A stretch of DNA of 64,000 bases from Alicyclobacillus sacchari (GTDB lineage: Bacteria > Bacillota > Bacilli > Alicyclobacillales > Alicyclobacillaceae), in contig NZ_SORF01000010.1 of assembly GCF_004366795.1 (NCBI RefSeq), positions 47,407-111,406 on the forward strand. Reading direction: 5' to 3'. The notes under the pieces were generated by a model, which was given only the letters and a program-made list of their open reading frames with translations, ran no database searches and was not told the DNA's origin. Numbering within the stretch: the stretch's first letter is position 1; each line of letters starts with the position of its first letter. Of the stretch, positions 25,736 through 35,104 are shown piece by piece. The position numbers and the translations under genes were made by a program.

Positions 25736-26583
25736 AAATGGCTTGCGGCCGTGGTCAGGGCCCGTTGCTTCGACCAGATCACGGCCGTATCCGTCTCGAT
25801 GGTCGGGTCGATCACGCCGTACCGTAGCGCTCCTTCTGGTCGTAAGCGCACAGCCAACGCAGGGACGATGGCGACGCCGATATTCGCCTCAGTCAAGGTC
25901 AAAAGCGTCGCCACGTCCGGACTTTCACAGATAATGTTTGGGTGCACGCCCTGCGCCTGACACATCTCGACGAACATCTCGTAAATCCCCCGGCCGCCAT
26001 GGCTGTGCAGCACAAGCAGCGGTTTTTCGGCGAGCTCCGGCAATTGGACGCGACAGTCGCGATATGCGTTCCAGCCCGGCGGTTGTACGGCGACAAGCGG
26101 CTCTGTCCGCAAGTGGATCATCTCGACGTCCGAGAGCACAGGCAAGCGCGTGATGCCAAGTTCAATGACGCCCGTTCGCAGCCATTCCTCCACTTGATAT
26201 GAATCGCCTTCCCATAATTCAAATGTAACCTGTGGATAAAGGGTCTGAAACTTGCGCATGGTGTCGGGCAGGTACGACACACAGGACATCACGGTGCCAA
26301 TGGTGAGCTTGCCGCGCACGCCAGCGCCAAGTTCGCGAACTTCGTTTACAAGGCTGTCGACGGAGCGCAAGATTTCCTGTGCGCGCCGATATAGCGCCCA
26401 ACCCGCTTGTGTCGGTTCGACCTTGCCGCGGTTGCGTGTGAGCAACGTGATGCCAAGTTCGCGCTCCAACGCCTGCAGCTGCAGGCTGAGTGGAGGTTGC
26501 GCCATGTGTAATCGCTGTGCAGCCCTCGTAATCTGGCCTTCTTCAACGATGGCAACAAAGTACTGAAGTTTTTTCAAATCCAC
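25699..26583 (-). CDS. LysR-family transcriptional regulator
   Basis: This protein of about 294 residues has the N-terminal winged helix LKKLQYFVAIVEEGQITRAAQRLHMAQPPLSLQLQALE, the LysR helix-turn-helix. The periplasmic-binding-protein-like effector domain follows (KLTIGTVMS start). It probably controls the divergent BenE-type transporter from the AT-rich palindromes at 26595-26635. The GTG at 26583 gives the usual N-terminus and has GGTGAT upstream; an ATG at 26619 is also possible. Its 3' end overlaps metE tail to tail by 37 bp. Confidence 0.87.
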   Translation of the reverse strand: MDLKKLQYFVAIVEEGQITRAAQRLHMAQPPLSLQLQALERELGITLLTRNRGKVEPTQAGWALYRRAQEILRSVDSLVNEVRELGAGVRGKLTIGTVMSCVSYLPDTMRKFQTLYPQVTFELWEGDSYQVEEWLRTGVIELGITRLPVLSDVEMIHLRTEPLVAVQPPGWNAYRDCRVQLPELAEKPLLVLHSHGGRGIYEMFVEMCQAQGVHPNIICESPDVATLLTLTEANIGVAIVPALAVRLRPEGALRYGVIDPTIETDTAVIWSKQRALTTAASHFQEMLVEHVTGS

Positions 26584-26594
26584 GACATCACCAG

Positions 26595-26635
26595 CATATA
26601 TTCCATATATGTTTCTCATTCAAAATATATATTTT
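26595..26635. promoter_or_regulatory. Two AT-rich palindromes (LysR operator candidates)
   Basis: CATATAT-TCC-ATATATG (26595-26611) is a perfect inverted repeat of the T-N11-A type. AAAATATATATTTT (26622-26635) is a perfect palindrome. Both lie between lysR and the divergent transporter. Confidence 0.5.
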
Positions 26636-26715
26636 ACATATGGTCAAATCCCGATGTAAGGTGGTTGTTGGTCTCAAGTTGAGAGCAGAACTGCTGATGC
26701 ACGGGGTGAGGTCGT

Positions 26716-27942
26716 TTGTTTCGAAATATCATGGCGTTACCGAAGGCTATGTCGTTAGGGAGTTTCACGAACGGTTTTATCGCTTGGTTGTTTGGAGCCA
26801 CAGGTCCGTTGCTCATTGTCCTCCAAGCTGCAGCACAAGGGCATTTGCAGGAAGCAGAGACGACTTCCTGGATCTTTGGCATTTACGTCGTCCCGGGTTG
26901 TTTGACGCTTCTACAGGCGTTGTTGTTCCGACAGCCCATCGGCTTTGCATTCTCGATCCCCGGAGCGGTACTCGTCGGGCAGACGCTTGCGCACCACTCG
27001 TTTTCCGATGTCATTGGCGCTTATTTGATCACTGGCGCTGTCATTTTCATCCTTGGCATCACAGGTGTGATCGACAGGCTTATGCGCGTGTTACCCATGC
27101 CAGTCATGATGGGCATGGTGTCTGGTGTCCTGCTCCCGTTCGGTATTGACTTGTTCCGGGCCGTCCGCGAAGAGCCACTCGTCAACGGGGTTCCGTTGTT
27201 TGTGTTCATGGTTTGCCATCTAACACCGCGTGTGGCACGAACATTTCCGCCCGTTTTGGCTGCCATCCTCGCGACCGCGTTGACACTGATCCTTGCACAC
27301 CAAGTACATGTTACGGGGGCCCCGGTCGCCATTGCGAAACCGCATCTGTACATGCCGACCTGGAGCGGGGAAACCATTTCGCAACTGGTGTTGCCGCTTG
27401 TGTTGACGGTGGTGGCGATCCAAAATGCGCAGGGCATTGCCGTTTTACAGAGTGAGGGTTATCAGCCGCCGGTCAACAGTATGACGCGTTGGAGTGGCAT
27501 TGGTTCTATCGTCAATGGACTGGTCGGTGCCCATACGGCGTGCGTCGCGGGACCTATGACTGCGTTGCTGACTGGTGAGGAGTCGGGGGCGGCGGATCAA
27601 AAATACAGTTCGGCCGTGGTTCTAGGTGTCTTATCGATTGTATTCGGCCTTTTTGCGCCCATCGCAGCCTCCATTCCGCATGCTGTGCCGCAGTCGACGA
27701 TTGCTATGCTCGGCGGGATCGCGATGATCAGCGTGCTGACCGACGCACTCAAAATGAGTTTCGGCGGCGGTTTCAAGAAGAGCGCCTTGTTTTCATTCTT
27801 AATCACCGTATCCGGTGTGAGCGTGCTGCATATTGGTTCTCCGTTCTGGGGACTGGTCGGCGGTGTGTGTGCATCCTACGTTCTCGAGCGGGACGATCAC
27901 GCAACGTTATCTCGTCATACCACTGTCGACGCTTCCCACTGA
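26716..27942 (+). CDS. BenE-family (benzoate/H+ symporter-like) transporter
   Basis: The protein has 408 residues and about 11-12 membrane helices. It has BenE-type sequence: GFIAWLFGATGPLLIVLQAA near the N-terminus, PMPVMMGMVSGVLLPFG, and NAQGIAVLQSEGYQPPVN in the middle. The family is part of the nucleobase/NAT-like fold and imports benzoate or similar acids with protons. No aromatic degradation operon is adjacent, though a Rieske oxygenase lies 5.6 kb away. The start is TTG at 26716 with GGGGTGAGG upstream; ATG at 26731 is an alternative. It is probably regulated by the divergent LysR. Confidence 0.83.
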   Translation: MFRNIMALPKAMSLGSFTNGFIAWLFGATGPLLIVLQAAAQGHLQEAETTSWIFGIYVVPGCLTLLQALLFRQPIGFAFSIPGAVLVGQTLAHHSFSDVIGAYLITGAVIFILGITGVIDRLMRVLPMPVMMGMVSGVLLPFGIDLFRAVREEPLVNGVPLFVFMVCHLTPRVARTFPPVLAAILATALTLILAHQVHVTGAPVAIAKPHLYMPTWSGETISQLVLPLVLTVVAIQNAQGIAVLQSEGYQPPVNSMTRWSGIGSIVNGLVGAHTACVAGPMTALLTGEESGAADQKYSSAVVLGVLSIVFGLFAPIAASIPHAVPQSTIAMLGGIAMISVLTDALKMSFGGGFKKSALFSFLITVSGVSVLHIGSPFWGLVGGVCASYVLERDDHATLSRHTTVDASH

Positions 27943-28028
27943 GGTTTCGGTTTTGCCTAGGGTGCGCGTTATAATAAGGCGGTTGTTGTCGTCTTACGTT
28001 GTTTGTGTTCCCATAAGGGGGTTTTACC

Positions 28029-29048
28029 TTGAACAACGATATGGGACTGACGCGAGACGGGCTCGCGCTGTCTGTCCTTGACCTCGCACCGATCGTCGAA
28101 GGGGCTTCTGCCGCCGACGCGCTATCCAACAGTCTCGATCTCGCTCGCCGTGCGGAAGAGCTTGGCTACCGTCGCTACTGGGTGGCGGAACATCACAGCA
28201 TGCCGGGGATTGCGAGTTCGGCGACGGCCGTCGTGATCGCACACATTGCCGGGGGCACGAAGCAGATTCGCGTCGGATCGGGCGGTATCATGTTGCCGAA
28301 CCACGCACCGCTTGTCATCGCCGAGCAGTTTGGCACATTGGCCTCGCTATATCCGGGGCGGATCGATCTCGGGCTTGGCCGGGCACCGGGGAGTGATACA
28401 CCGACGATTCGAGCTTTGCGGCGTGCACCGGATCGGCATGGGGCGGACTTTCCAGATCTGCTCGCCGAACTGCGTTCGTTTTTTCACCCGCCTGCGGGGG
28501 AGCCGCGCTCCGTACACGCGGTGCCTGGCGAAGGCATCGACATTCCCATTTGGCTTCTTGGCTCGAGTGATTTTAGCGCACGCCTCGCCGCAGAGTTAGG
28601 ACTTCCGTTCGCCTATGCGAGCCACTTTGCGCCCGATTACTTATTGGTTGCTCTGGATGTCTACCGATCTTATTTTCAGCCTTCAGAATGGCTGTCTGAG
28701 CCTTATGTCATGGTTGGAGCGGCTGTCGTTGCAGCACCAACTGACGAGGAAGCAGAGTATCTGGCGACGTCGTCGCAGTTGCAGCAATTGAGCCTTTTGC
28801 GCGGGCGCCCCGGGCAACTGAAGCCGCCTGTGGACAACATCGAGGACTGGTGTACACCCATGGAATGGCAGGCCATTCAAACGCGCAGCCGCCTGGCTGT
28901 CGTGGGTGGGCCTGCGACCGTACGCCGCAAACTGGCGGCGTTTCGCGACGCCACGAAGGCGGACGAGATCATCATCACAACGCAAATATATGATCACGCT
29001 GCCCGTGTTCGATCATATGAAATTGTGGCGGATGTCATGCGCGACTAG
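28029..29048 (+). CDS. LLM-class flavin-dependent oxidoreductase (luciferase-like)
   Basis: This 339-residue protein has the bacterial luciferase TIM-barrel pattern of the YceB-like group: [11 protein letters not shown] at the N-terminus, [38 protein letters not shown] and [11 protein letters not shown]. Enzymes of this class use FMNH2 or F420 from a partner reductase. The substrate is unknown. The start is TTG at 28029, 7 bases after AAGGGGG; an ATG at 28041 is possible. It is followed by a terminator and seems to stand alone. Confidence 0.85.
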   Translation: MNNDMGLTRDGLALSVLDLAPIVEGASAADALSNSLDLARRAEELGYRRYWVAEHHSMPGIASSATAVVIAHIAGGTKQIRVGSGGIMLPNHAPLVIAEQFGTLASLYPGRIDLGLGRAPGSDTPTIRALRRAPDRHGADFPDLLAELRSFFHPPAGEPRSVHAVPGEGIDIPIWLLGSSDFSARLAAELGLPFAYASHFAPDYLLVALDVYRSYFQPSEWLSEPYVMVGAAVVAAPTDEEAEYLATSSQLQQLSLLRGRPGQLKPPVDNIEDWCTPMEWQAIQTRSRLAVVGGPATVRRKLAAFRDATKADEIIITTQIYDHAARVRSYEIVADVMRD

Positions 29049-29060
29049 GAGCCTCTTACC

Positions 29061-29089
29061 GGCGGATCCGACAAGGAATCCGCCTTTTC
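29061..29089 (+). terminator. Terminator after the LLM oxidoreductase gene
   Basis: GGCGGAT (29061-29067) pairs with ATCCGCC (29078-29084), followed by TTTTCT. Confidence 0.7.
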
Positions 29090-30186
29090 TATAGAAGATG
29101 AGCATATGGACAAGGTTGACGGAGGTAATTTGGAAGTTGGAAGTCGTTTGAATAGCTGCTGTGGAAGATGTGTGTGGTTGCCGGAGACAATGGTGGAATC
29201 AGCCAACTCCAGTCCCCCGTGATTTGCCGACCTGCATCGGCTTCGGTTCGCTCAAAATACGCAAATTGGCGCGCGGCCGTGTGGTGATCGACGATTGTAA
29301 CCCCTTTTTTGCGAAACGAGTGGAGCACAGCGAGGTTTAATTCCACGAGCGCTTTGTCTCTCCATAACGTTGCGTCCGAGGTGCGTGACAATCCCATAGC
29401 ATCAGCCACCGCCGCAAGCATATTGTAGCGATTCGTATCCGCCAAATTGCGGGCTCCGATTTCCGTCCCCATGTACCAGCCATTGAATGGTGCGGCGCTG
29501 TATCGTATCCCGCCAATCAGCAGCGCCATATCGCTGATGATTGGCACAGCGTACCATTGCATGCCCAAGTCTGAAATTTCCCGCATGTGCGGATGCTGAA
29601 TCGGGACTTCTAAAACAGATGAACGTGGGATGTCAAACCATTGAACGGCTTCGCCGACTTGAACAACAACTGGCAGGATGTCGTAAGCTCCCTGGTTGCT
29701 GGTCCAACCCAGTTGTCGGCAGACACGGGTGAACGGAACCGATTGGGGATCGCCGACGACACGGTTGGAAATGGTTTGATATCCCGCATATCGGATCAAT
29801 TGATGATTCCAAATGCGGATTTCGCTATCTTCCGAGGCAGGGCGGAAAATGGTAATGGTCGGCCGTATTTTTCCGTCGTTTGTTGCGTACTCGATATGTC
29901 TACGAAGCAAATTGAACACAGCTTCGGGAGTATCCGCAGTTCTTGCATCGAAGACAGACAGCGACCGCCAGAACAGACGTCCAATGCAGCGGTTGCTGTT
30001 GCGCCATGCCATGCGTGCACCGTGTTCCAATTCTTCATATGTATGACGATAGCTTCCGGTCGTACGGAGATCATGTTCAATTTGCTCCAAGCGCTGGGTT
30101 TTCTCTGTTTCCGATTTGCCTAGTTCTGTATAGCACTGGTCAATGAAGGAACGAGCCTGTTCCATAAGATGGCGTGGAAACTGCAT
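29089..30186 (-). CDS. nos: Bacterial nitric oxide synthase, oxygenase domain
   Basis: The 365-residue protein is the usual length of Bacillus-type NOS oxygenase, without a reductase domain. WRNSNRCIGRLFW supplies the heme-thiolate C67. PFNGWYMGTEIGARNL contains the arginine-binding glutamate. GDWSWLIPP near the C-terminus forms part of the pterin region. It makes NO and citrulline from arginine using tetrahydrobiopterin or tetrahydrofolate and a cellular flavodoxin-type reductase. The ATG at 30186 follows AAGAGGT. A -10-like TATGGTAAAG lies upstream (30227-30218). Confidence 0.93.
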   Translation of the reverse strand: MQFPRHLMEQARSFIDQCYTELGKSETEKTQRLEQIEHDLRTTGSYRHTYEELEHGARMAWRNSNRCIGRLFWRSLSVFDARTADTPEAVFNLLRRHIEYATNDGKIRPTITIFRPASEDSEIRIWNHQLIRYAGYQTISNRVVGDPQSVPFTRVCRQLGWTSNQGAYDILPVVVQVGEAVQWFDIPRSSVLEVPIQHPHMREISDLGMQWYAVPIISDMALLIGGIRYSAAPFNGWYMGTEIGARNLADTNRYNMLAAVADAMGLSRTSDATLWRDKALVELNLAVLHSFRKKGVTIVDHHTAARQFAYFERTEADAGRQITGDWSWLIPPLSPATTHIFHSSYSNDFQLPNYLRQPCPYAHLL

Positions 30187-30264
30187 GGGTGACCTCTTGG
30201 GATACGTTTTAGCCTTACTTTACCATATAAACATATTCGACAAAAGTTGCAGCGAAGGGTACAA

Positions 30265-30299
30265 CACAAGAGCGAATGACTCGGTCATTCGCTCTTGTG
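30265..30299 (-). terminator. Perfect 16-bp stem hairpin
   Basis: CACAAGAGCGAATGAC (30265-30280) and GTCATTCGCTCTTGTG (30284-30299) are perfect complements around a 3-base loop, just beyond the end of the Lys-rich protein gene. The T stretch on the minus strand is poor, but the stem is very stable. Confidence 0.6.
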
Positions 30300-30306
30300 A
30301 TATGCC

Positions 30307-30603
30307 TTATTTTTTCTTGGAGGACTTACCGGTCGAAGTTTTTGCCTTGGTTGTCTTGCTTGCGGTCTTCTTGTGGACGATCGTTTTCTTGCCCGTCGTA
30401 CTCTTCTTGTTCACCGTGACCTTCTTTTTGGAGCCAACTTTGCCCTGCTTCACTTTGTTGCTAGCCGTTGTCTTTGCCTTGGTCACATGTGTTGTGGTAT
30501 GCGTGGCCGCTGTATGCGTATTTTTCGATGTACCTGCAAACGCGATGGATGGTGCCGCAAGGAATGCGATAGTTGCCATAGTCGTTAAAAAAGCCCTCTT
30601 CAC
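30307..30603 (-). CDS. Secreted lysine/threonine-rich small protein
   Basis: The 98-residue precursor begins at GTG 30603 (MKRAFLTTMATIAFLAAPSIAFAG), a standard Sec signal peptide cut after AFA. The mature part is about 75 residues with 22 lysines, many threonines and no acidic residue. It should be extremely basic and unstructured, and could bind anionic wall polymers or DNA outside the cell. AAGGGTGGG lies upstream of the GTG. No family is recognised. Low complexity makes homology calls unreliable. Confidence 0.7.
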   Translation of the reverse strand: MKRAFLTTMATIAFLAAPSIAFAGTSKNTHTAATHTTTHVTKAKTTASNKVKQGKVGSKKKVTVNKKSTTGKKTIVHKKTASKTTKAKTSTGKSSKKK

Positions 30604-30824
30604 CGAAATCCCACCCTTGATACTAGAATTGGCCAACCACTGGCCCTAAGAGGAATATAGGGCAAGCTTCTTAAAAAAGATTCAAACTCGATATGGACTG
30701 GCAGAGAAGTTGCACCTTCATGGATGAGGTAGCCCAGCACATGAGGTACGCCATTTGTTTTTTGCATGTAGTGGGCCAACTTGGGCAATGTAACAGGGAA
30801 CATGGCGAGCAGGAGGTTGATGGC

Positions 30825-31094
30825 ATGACCAAGCGGCCGCGTAGTCAAAATGTCCAGACTGCCTTGACGGATGCTTCGAATTCGCTGAATAAAGCGGAAA
30901 ACGCGGTGCAACAAGCGGTTTCATATCCAGATGAAACATTGGTCGAGCAGGCAGAGAACGCCTTGGATCGGGCACGCAATGCAATCGATGTCACGTTGGA
31001 GTCCGAAAATCAAGTTGCGGTGAATCGGCTGACCGACCATTATCAGGAAGCTTCTGAAACGCTGGAAGAGGTCAAGGAGGAACTTCGAGACTGA
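30825..31094 (+). CDS. 89-residue helical hypothetical protein
   Basis: It begins MTKRPRSQNVQTALTDASNS and is almost all helix with a coiled-coil character (ASNSLNKAENAVQQAV, EQAENALDRARNAI, HYQEASETLEEVKEEL). It is hydrophilic with no signal peptide. A perfect CAGGAGGT site precedes the ATG at 30825; longer upstream readings are rejected. The function is unknown; by composition it could be a small stress or spore protein. Confidence 0.7.
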   Translation: MTKRPRSQNVQTALTDASNSLNKAENAVQQAVSYPDETLVEQAENALDRARNAIDVTLESENQVAVNRLTDHYQEASETLEEVKEELRD

Positions 31095-31152
31095 CGGCAC
31101 AGGCATGTCGGCCTGGGCCTGGTTTGCGATCTCTGCATGTAGTATCCACACA

Positions 31153-32448
31153 TTAGGCGTCCAATGGTTGGGCGGGATCGGATTCACCCTGCAACGACGG
31201 GTGTGAATCTACCCGCCTGTATTCGCGTGAACCGTATAACAGAGAAAAAATTACCGCAATCCCAATACCGCATCCCGTTAACAGTGCTTGTGCAGGCACT
31301 CGCTGTTGGAGGATCCATGATGATAAGGTGTAGCTGATGGGAGTGAAGCCGGTTGCGACCAGCATGAGTACGGACATGGTGCGCCCAAGTTTGTCGGCTG
31401 GCACAAATCCTTGCAAAAACGCGATAAACGGTATGTTCACAATGCTTATCATGGCTCCGATGATTGCCATATCGAGCATGCCGCCGGCTCGGATGGGGAT
31501 GTAGCCGAGCGAGGCGATGAGCAATCCCATGACGGCGCCGCATGCGCCAATCCACAGCATTTTTCCGCGCAAACCTTTCAAAACCGAGACCAACACACCG
31601 CCCAGAAGGGCACCGATGCCCAAAGCTGCTTCATACTCGCCAAAGGTGGATCCCGTCCAACCGCGGGATCGAATCAGCACGGGAATGCCAATATTGAGTG
31701 GGCCTGTGCACAGCAAATTGATACACAAGCTCAAGCACATGACGATGAGCAACAGACGAATGCTGGTGACATAGCGTAAACCTTCGCTGATGGCCCGAAA
31801 GACCGAAGGAGTTTTTGGCCGTTCATCTGTTTTCATGTCGTCCTCTTGTGCCTGCAGTGTTCGCAATCGCAACGCGACCACAATCAGCGAGGCACAGGCG
31901 AAGACGGTGCCGACGGTGGCGTACATGAGTCCATAACGGCGCATGGCCAATAGGCCGGCGGCAAGCAGAGGGCCGAGAATCGTACTGGACTGCTGGACGG
32001 TTTGCAGAATGCTCGTCGCGCGGGAAACCAACGGCTCCGCCACGGCGACTTGGATGATGGAACCGCTCGCAGGATAGTAAAAAGAATCGATCGCGCCGAA
32101 TAAGGTCGCCATCGTCTCAATCATCCACAGAGAAGGGTGGGCGCCGCCCGTAATGAGGCGCAAGGCGAACAAGACCAAAATGACTGCCCGCATTGACAGC
32201 GAGATCGACATAATCAGCTTACGGCTTACGCGATCCGCGATGGCGCCGCCAACCAGCATGAAGACGATGCGAGGTATCGCGGCGAACGTCATCGTGGTGC
32301 CGAGGGCAAGCTGCGATCCGGTGACATTGAGGACAAACCAGCCGAGAATGGTGAAGTAGGCATTATCACCGATGACGGAGAACAATGTGCCAATGAGCAG
32401 TATCCAGAAATTTCGTACACGAAAGACACTGGCTTCACTCTGAGGCAA
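31153..32448 (-). CDS. MFS permease (drug/siderophore exporter type)
   Basis: The protein has 431 residues and 12 membrane helices of the EntS/MFS_3 type. It has GDNAYFTILGWFVLNVTGSQLALG in helix 1, GGAIADRVSRKLIM in the first loop and a charged central loop (QAQEDDMKTDERPK, about residues 200-215). Such proteins export small molecules. The substrate is unknown. The start is TTG at 32448 after AGGTGG. It has its own promoter at 32519-32491. Confidence 0.8.
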   Translation of the reverse strand: MPQSEASVFRVRNFWILLIGTLFSVIGDNAYFTILGWFVLNVTGSQLALGTTMTFAAIPRIVFMLVGGAIADRVSRKLIMSISLSMRAVILVLFALRLITGGAHPSLWMIETMATLFGAIDSFYYPASGSIIQVAVAEPLVSRATSILQTVQQSSTILGPLLAAGLLAMRRYGLMYATVGTVFACASLIVVALRLRTLQAQEDDMKTDERPKTPSVFRAISEGLRYVTSIRLLLIVMCLSLCINLLCTGPLNIGIPVLIRSRGWTGSTFGEYEAALGIGALLGGVLVSVLKGLRGKMLWIGACGAVMGLLIASLGYIPIRAGGMLDMAIIGAMISIVNIPFIAFLQGFVPADKLGRTMSVLMLVATGFTPISYTLSSWILQQRVPAQALLTGCGIGIAVIFSLLYGSREYRRVDSHPSLQGESDPAQPLDA

Positions 32449-32490
32449 AGACGACCACCTGCACTCTCCGCACGTACGTATCCTGACTTT

Positions 32491-32519
32491 ACCATACGCG
32501 ACCGATGCGAGGCCGTCAA
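32491..32519 (-). promoter_or_regulatory. Promoter of the MFS exporter gene
   Basis: On the minus strand TTGACG (32519-32514), 17 bp, TATGGT (32496-32491). The -10 and the next bases (TATGGTAAAG) equal those at 6638-6647 and 30227-30218. Confidence 0.6.
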
Positions 32520-32675
32520 TAGCTTTCCCGATGCTCTAGGCTCGATGCTTTTGCCAAATGTGATATACGCAGATTCGGAATTAGGGGGGCTTTGCGGGAC
32601 TATCAGAGGCCAAACGAAATACAGCCGGGCGCGGCGGCCCGGCATCCGATTGTGATCACTGATATGGAGGCACTG

Positions 32676-33584
32676 TTATCGTGGTAGTTCAATTCCAAGC
32701 TGCCGAGCAAGTTTTCTCGGCAATTCAACGCGAGCAGTTTTCAGCGGATCGACAATCTGGCAGACGCGCAGATTGGCGGCGGCGCTTAACAGCATGATAG
32801 CATCCGCGGGAGTGATGCTCGATTCCTGCGCGAGCAAACTTGCCATATGCTTGACCGCTCGATTGGCCGCCGCGTCCAGTGTCTCGTCCGATGCAATCGT
32901 CATGATATGCTCGTCGTCGACAACCATAGGATGCGGCCAGTGCGCTTCTTTCCAGACGTGCAAGGCGACTGTCACCTTGCCTGCGATCTCGATGCCGGAG
33001 ACGCCGACTTCGCCGTCGCCCATGGCGGCGTGGAGATCGCCCAACGCGAACAAGGCGCCGGGCACGTTGACGGGCAAAAGCAAGCGCGCGCCTTGTGCGA
33101 TGCGCGTGCAGTCCATATTGCCACCGTGATCTCCCGGGGTGCCGCAAGGAATGGCGGAGCCCTTCGGTGCCGTCCCAATCACGCCGATCATTGGTCTTAG
33201 CGGCAGGCGCAGATTTTTCGCAAATACGGCTTCCCCGTTTTCGATGGGAATCATGCGAATGGCGTTTTCCTGTAATTCGTCGCCGAGGACGCCAAGACCG
33301 GGGCCGGTCGTCATCACGCCGCGTTCTGCCAACTCTATCGACAAAATGTCGACAACCAGTAAGTCTCCCGGCTGCGCTCCGTCAACATAGATAGGGCCTG
33401 TCGCCGGGTTGATGCGGTTCCAGTCGAGCGTTCCGAAATCCTGTGTCTCATCCTGAATCTGATCCTCAAAACAGTCGCATGTTTCGATCTCGACGATATC
33501 TCCGGGTTGTACGCGCAAGGCCGGTTCCAGTTCCGGAGAGAGCGCGTAGATGAGATGTGACTTGCCAAGCTTGTGTTTGGTCAC
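32676..33584 (-). CDS. Acetamidase/formamidase family protein
   Basis: The protein has 302 residues. Family motifs are LEPALRVQPGDIVEIETCDCFEDQI, PIYVDGAQPGDLLVVDI, PGDHGGNMDCTRI and FALGDLHAAMGDGEVGVSGIE. It hydrolyses short amides (acetamide or formamide) to acid and ammonia. The GTG at 33584 is chosen because GAGGGGGTC lies 6 bases upstream and the homology starts there; a reading back to 33668 would run into the preceding gene. It follows an APC permease after 22 bp, so transport and amide breakdown are probably one operon. Confidence 0.87.
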   Translation of the reverse strand: MTKHKLGKSHLIYALSPELEPALRVQPGDIVEIETCDCFEDQIQDETQDFGTLDWNRINPATGPIYVDGAQPGDLLVVDILSIELAERGVMTTGPGLGVLGDELQENAIRMIPIENGEAVFAKNLRLPLRPMIGVIGTAPKGSAIPCGTPGDHGGNMDCTRIAQGARLLLPVNVPGALFALGDLHAAMGDGEVGVSGIEIAGKVTVALHVWKEAHWPHPMVVDDEHIMTIASDETLDAAANRAVKHMASLLAQESSITPADAIMLLSAAANLRVCQIVDPLKTARVELPRKLARQLGIELPR

Positions 33585-33606
33585 GGAGCAGACCCCCTCA
33601 TAGAAA

Positions 33607-34980
33607 TCATTCAATGTCCAGCACTTTTGGCGTTTGGCGAAAACCGTGTGTCGTGATCGCCAATACAATGAGTCCGATCACGAACCAACCGATGCCAAAG
33701 TAGAACGTTGTATGCGAGAAATTGATCCACACGTACAAAATGACCGCGAAGCCGAGAAGCGGCATGACGAGGTGGCTGAACCACCGTCCTGAGCGCTTGC
33801 GGAAGAAAAAGTGAATGATCACGCTGATGTTGAGCGCCATGAACGTGGTGAGTGCACCGAAGTTCACCAACGAACTGAGTGCGTCGATAGACGACACCGA
33901 ACTGACGATGAGCGAAACCACGGCGACGAGCAGAATCGACACGTAAGGCGTGCGGAACTTGTTGTGGACTTTCGCAAGCACTGGCGGCAGAACGCGGTCG
34001 CGCCCCATGCTGAACAACAAGCGCGAAATGGCGGCCTGGGCAGCGAGGGCGTTGGCGATGCCGGAGGCGATCACGGTGACGACCAAGCACAACATTTTTA
34101 ACCAGGTACCGCCGACGCGTTCGGCGATAAAGTAAAATGCGACGTTGGCATTTGGGAAATGTCGAAAATCTGGGTAGGCGACGGCCGCGAGGTACGTCAT
34201 GATCATAAACAGAACGGCGACAAAAATGAGAGCCCAGATGGTAGCGCGGCCCACGGTCTTGCGGCCGCCTTTCGTCTCTTCAGACAGCGTACTAATTCCG
34301 TCAAAACCAAGAAAGCTAAGGACGGCGATGGATGTCGCGGCGCCGACCATGCTCAGGCTGAATCCTTGTTTTTGGAAAATGGGGGCGAACGTGAATGAAG
34401 TGCCGCCGTGATGCCCGGCTACATATACCAGTGCAGCGCCGCAAAACAGAACGAACGTCGCCAGTTCGATGACGAGCATGACCCAATTGGCGCGGTTTGT
34501 CATTTGTACACCAAAAAAGTTCACTGCAGTGTTGAAGATGACAAAGGCGGCTATCCATACCGACGTCGGAATGCTTGGAACGAGCTGCGTCAGCCAAGAT
34601 GCCGATACGAGATACAACAATGCAGGGACGAGAATGTAGTCGAGCAAGATCATCCATCCTGCCATAAAGCCCACCATAGGATTCCAGCCGCGTTGGACAT
34701 ACGCATACGCCGATCCGCCGATGGGAAATGCCTCGGACATGCGTGCATAGCTAAATGCAGTAAAAATCATGCCAATCAGGCCAATGAAGTAGGTGAGCAC
34801 GACCATGCCATTGGCCGTTTGGACGACTTGTCCGTAAATGGCCATCGGGGCGATGGGGACCATGAAAATCATGCCGTAGATGATGAGATCCCACACGGAA
34901 AGCGTGCGTTTCAGTTGCTGCTGCCCGTCGCCGATCGTTTTGGCCTGTGATTCAGGATGTGGTGATGGCTTGAAAGACAT
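33607..34980 (-). CDS. APC-superfamily permease
   Basis: The protein has 457 residues and 12 membrane helices. The N-terminus LSVWDLIIYGMIFMVPIAPMAIYG and the motif FPIGGSAYAYVQRGWNP place it in the APC family. FLGFDGISTLSEETKGGRKTVGRA is the conserved cytosolic loop after helix 6. It is encoded directly upstream of the amidase gene, so the substrate may be an amide or an amino acid. The ATG at 34980 follows AGGAGGT. Confidence 0.88.
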   Translation of the reverse strand: MSFKPSPHPESQAKTIGDGQQQLKRTLSVWDLIIYGMIFMVPIAPMAIYGQVVQTANGMVVLTYFIGLIGMIFTAFSYARMSEAFPIGGSAYAYVQRGWNPMVGFMAGWMILLDYILVPALLYLVSASWLTQLVPSIPTSVWIAAFVIFNTAVNFFGVQMTNRANWVMLVIELATFVLFCGAALVYVAGHHGGTSFTFAPIFQKQGFSLSMVGAATSIAVLSFLGFDGISTLSEETKGGRKTVGRATIWALIFVAVLFMIMTYLAAVAYPDFRHFPNANVAFYFIAERVGGTWLKMLCLVVTVIASGIANALAAQAAISRLLFSMGRDRVLPPVLAKVHNKFRTPYVSILLVAVVSLIVSSVSSIDALSSLVNFGALTTFMALNISVIIHFFFRKRSGRWFSHLVMPLLGFAVILYVWINFSHTTFYFGIGWFVIGLIVLAITTHGFRQTPKVLDIE

Positions 34981-35104
34981 TGTAGAAACCTCCTAGTCCT
35001 ATCCGTAATTTCTGATTATACAGCCGATTGCGTCGTTGTGCACGTAAGCGCAGGCAAATACTTTTACAGTGATTCTCCGATACTACCTGAGAGGAGGGAT
35101 GAAC

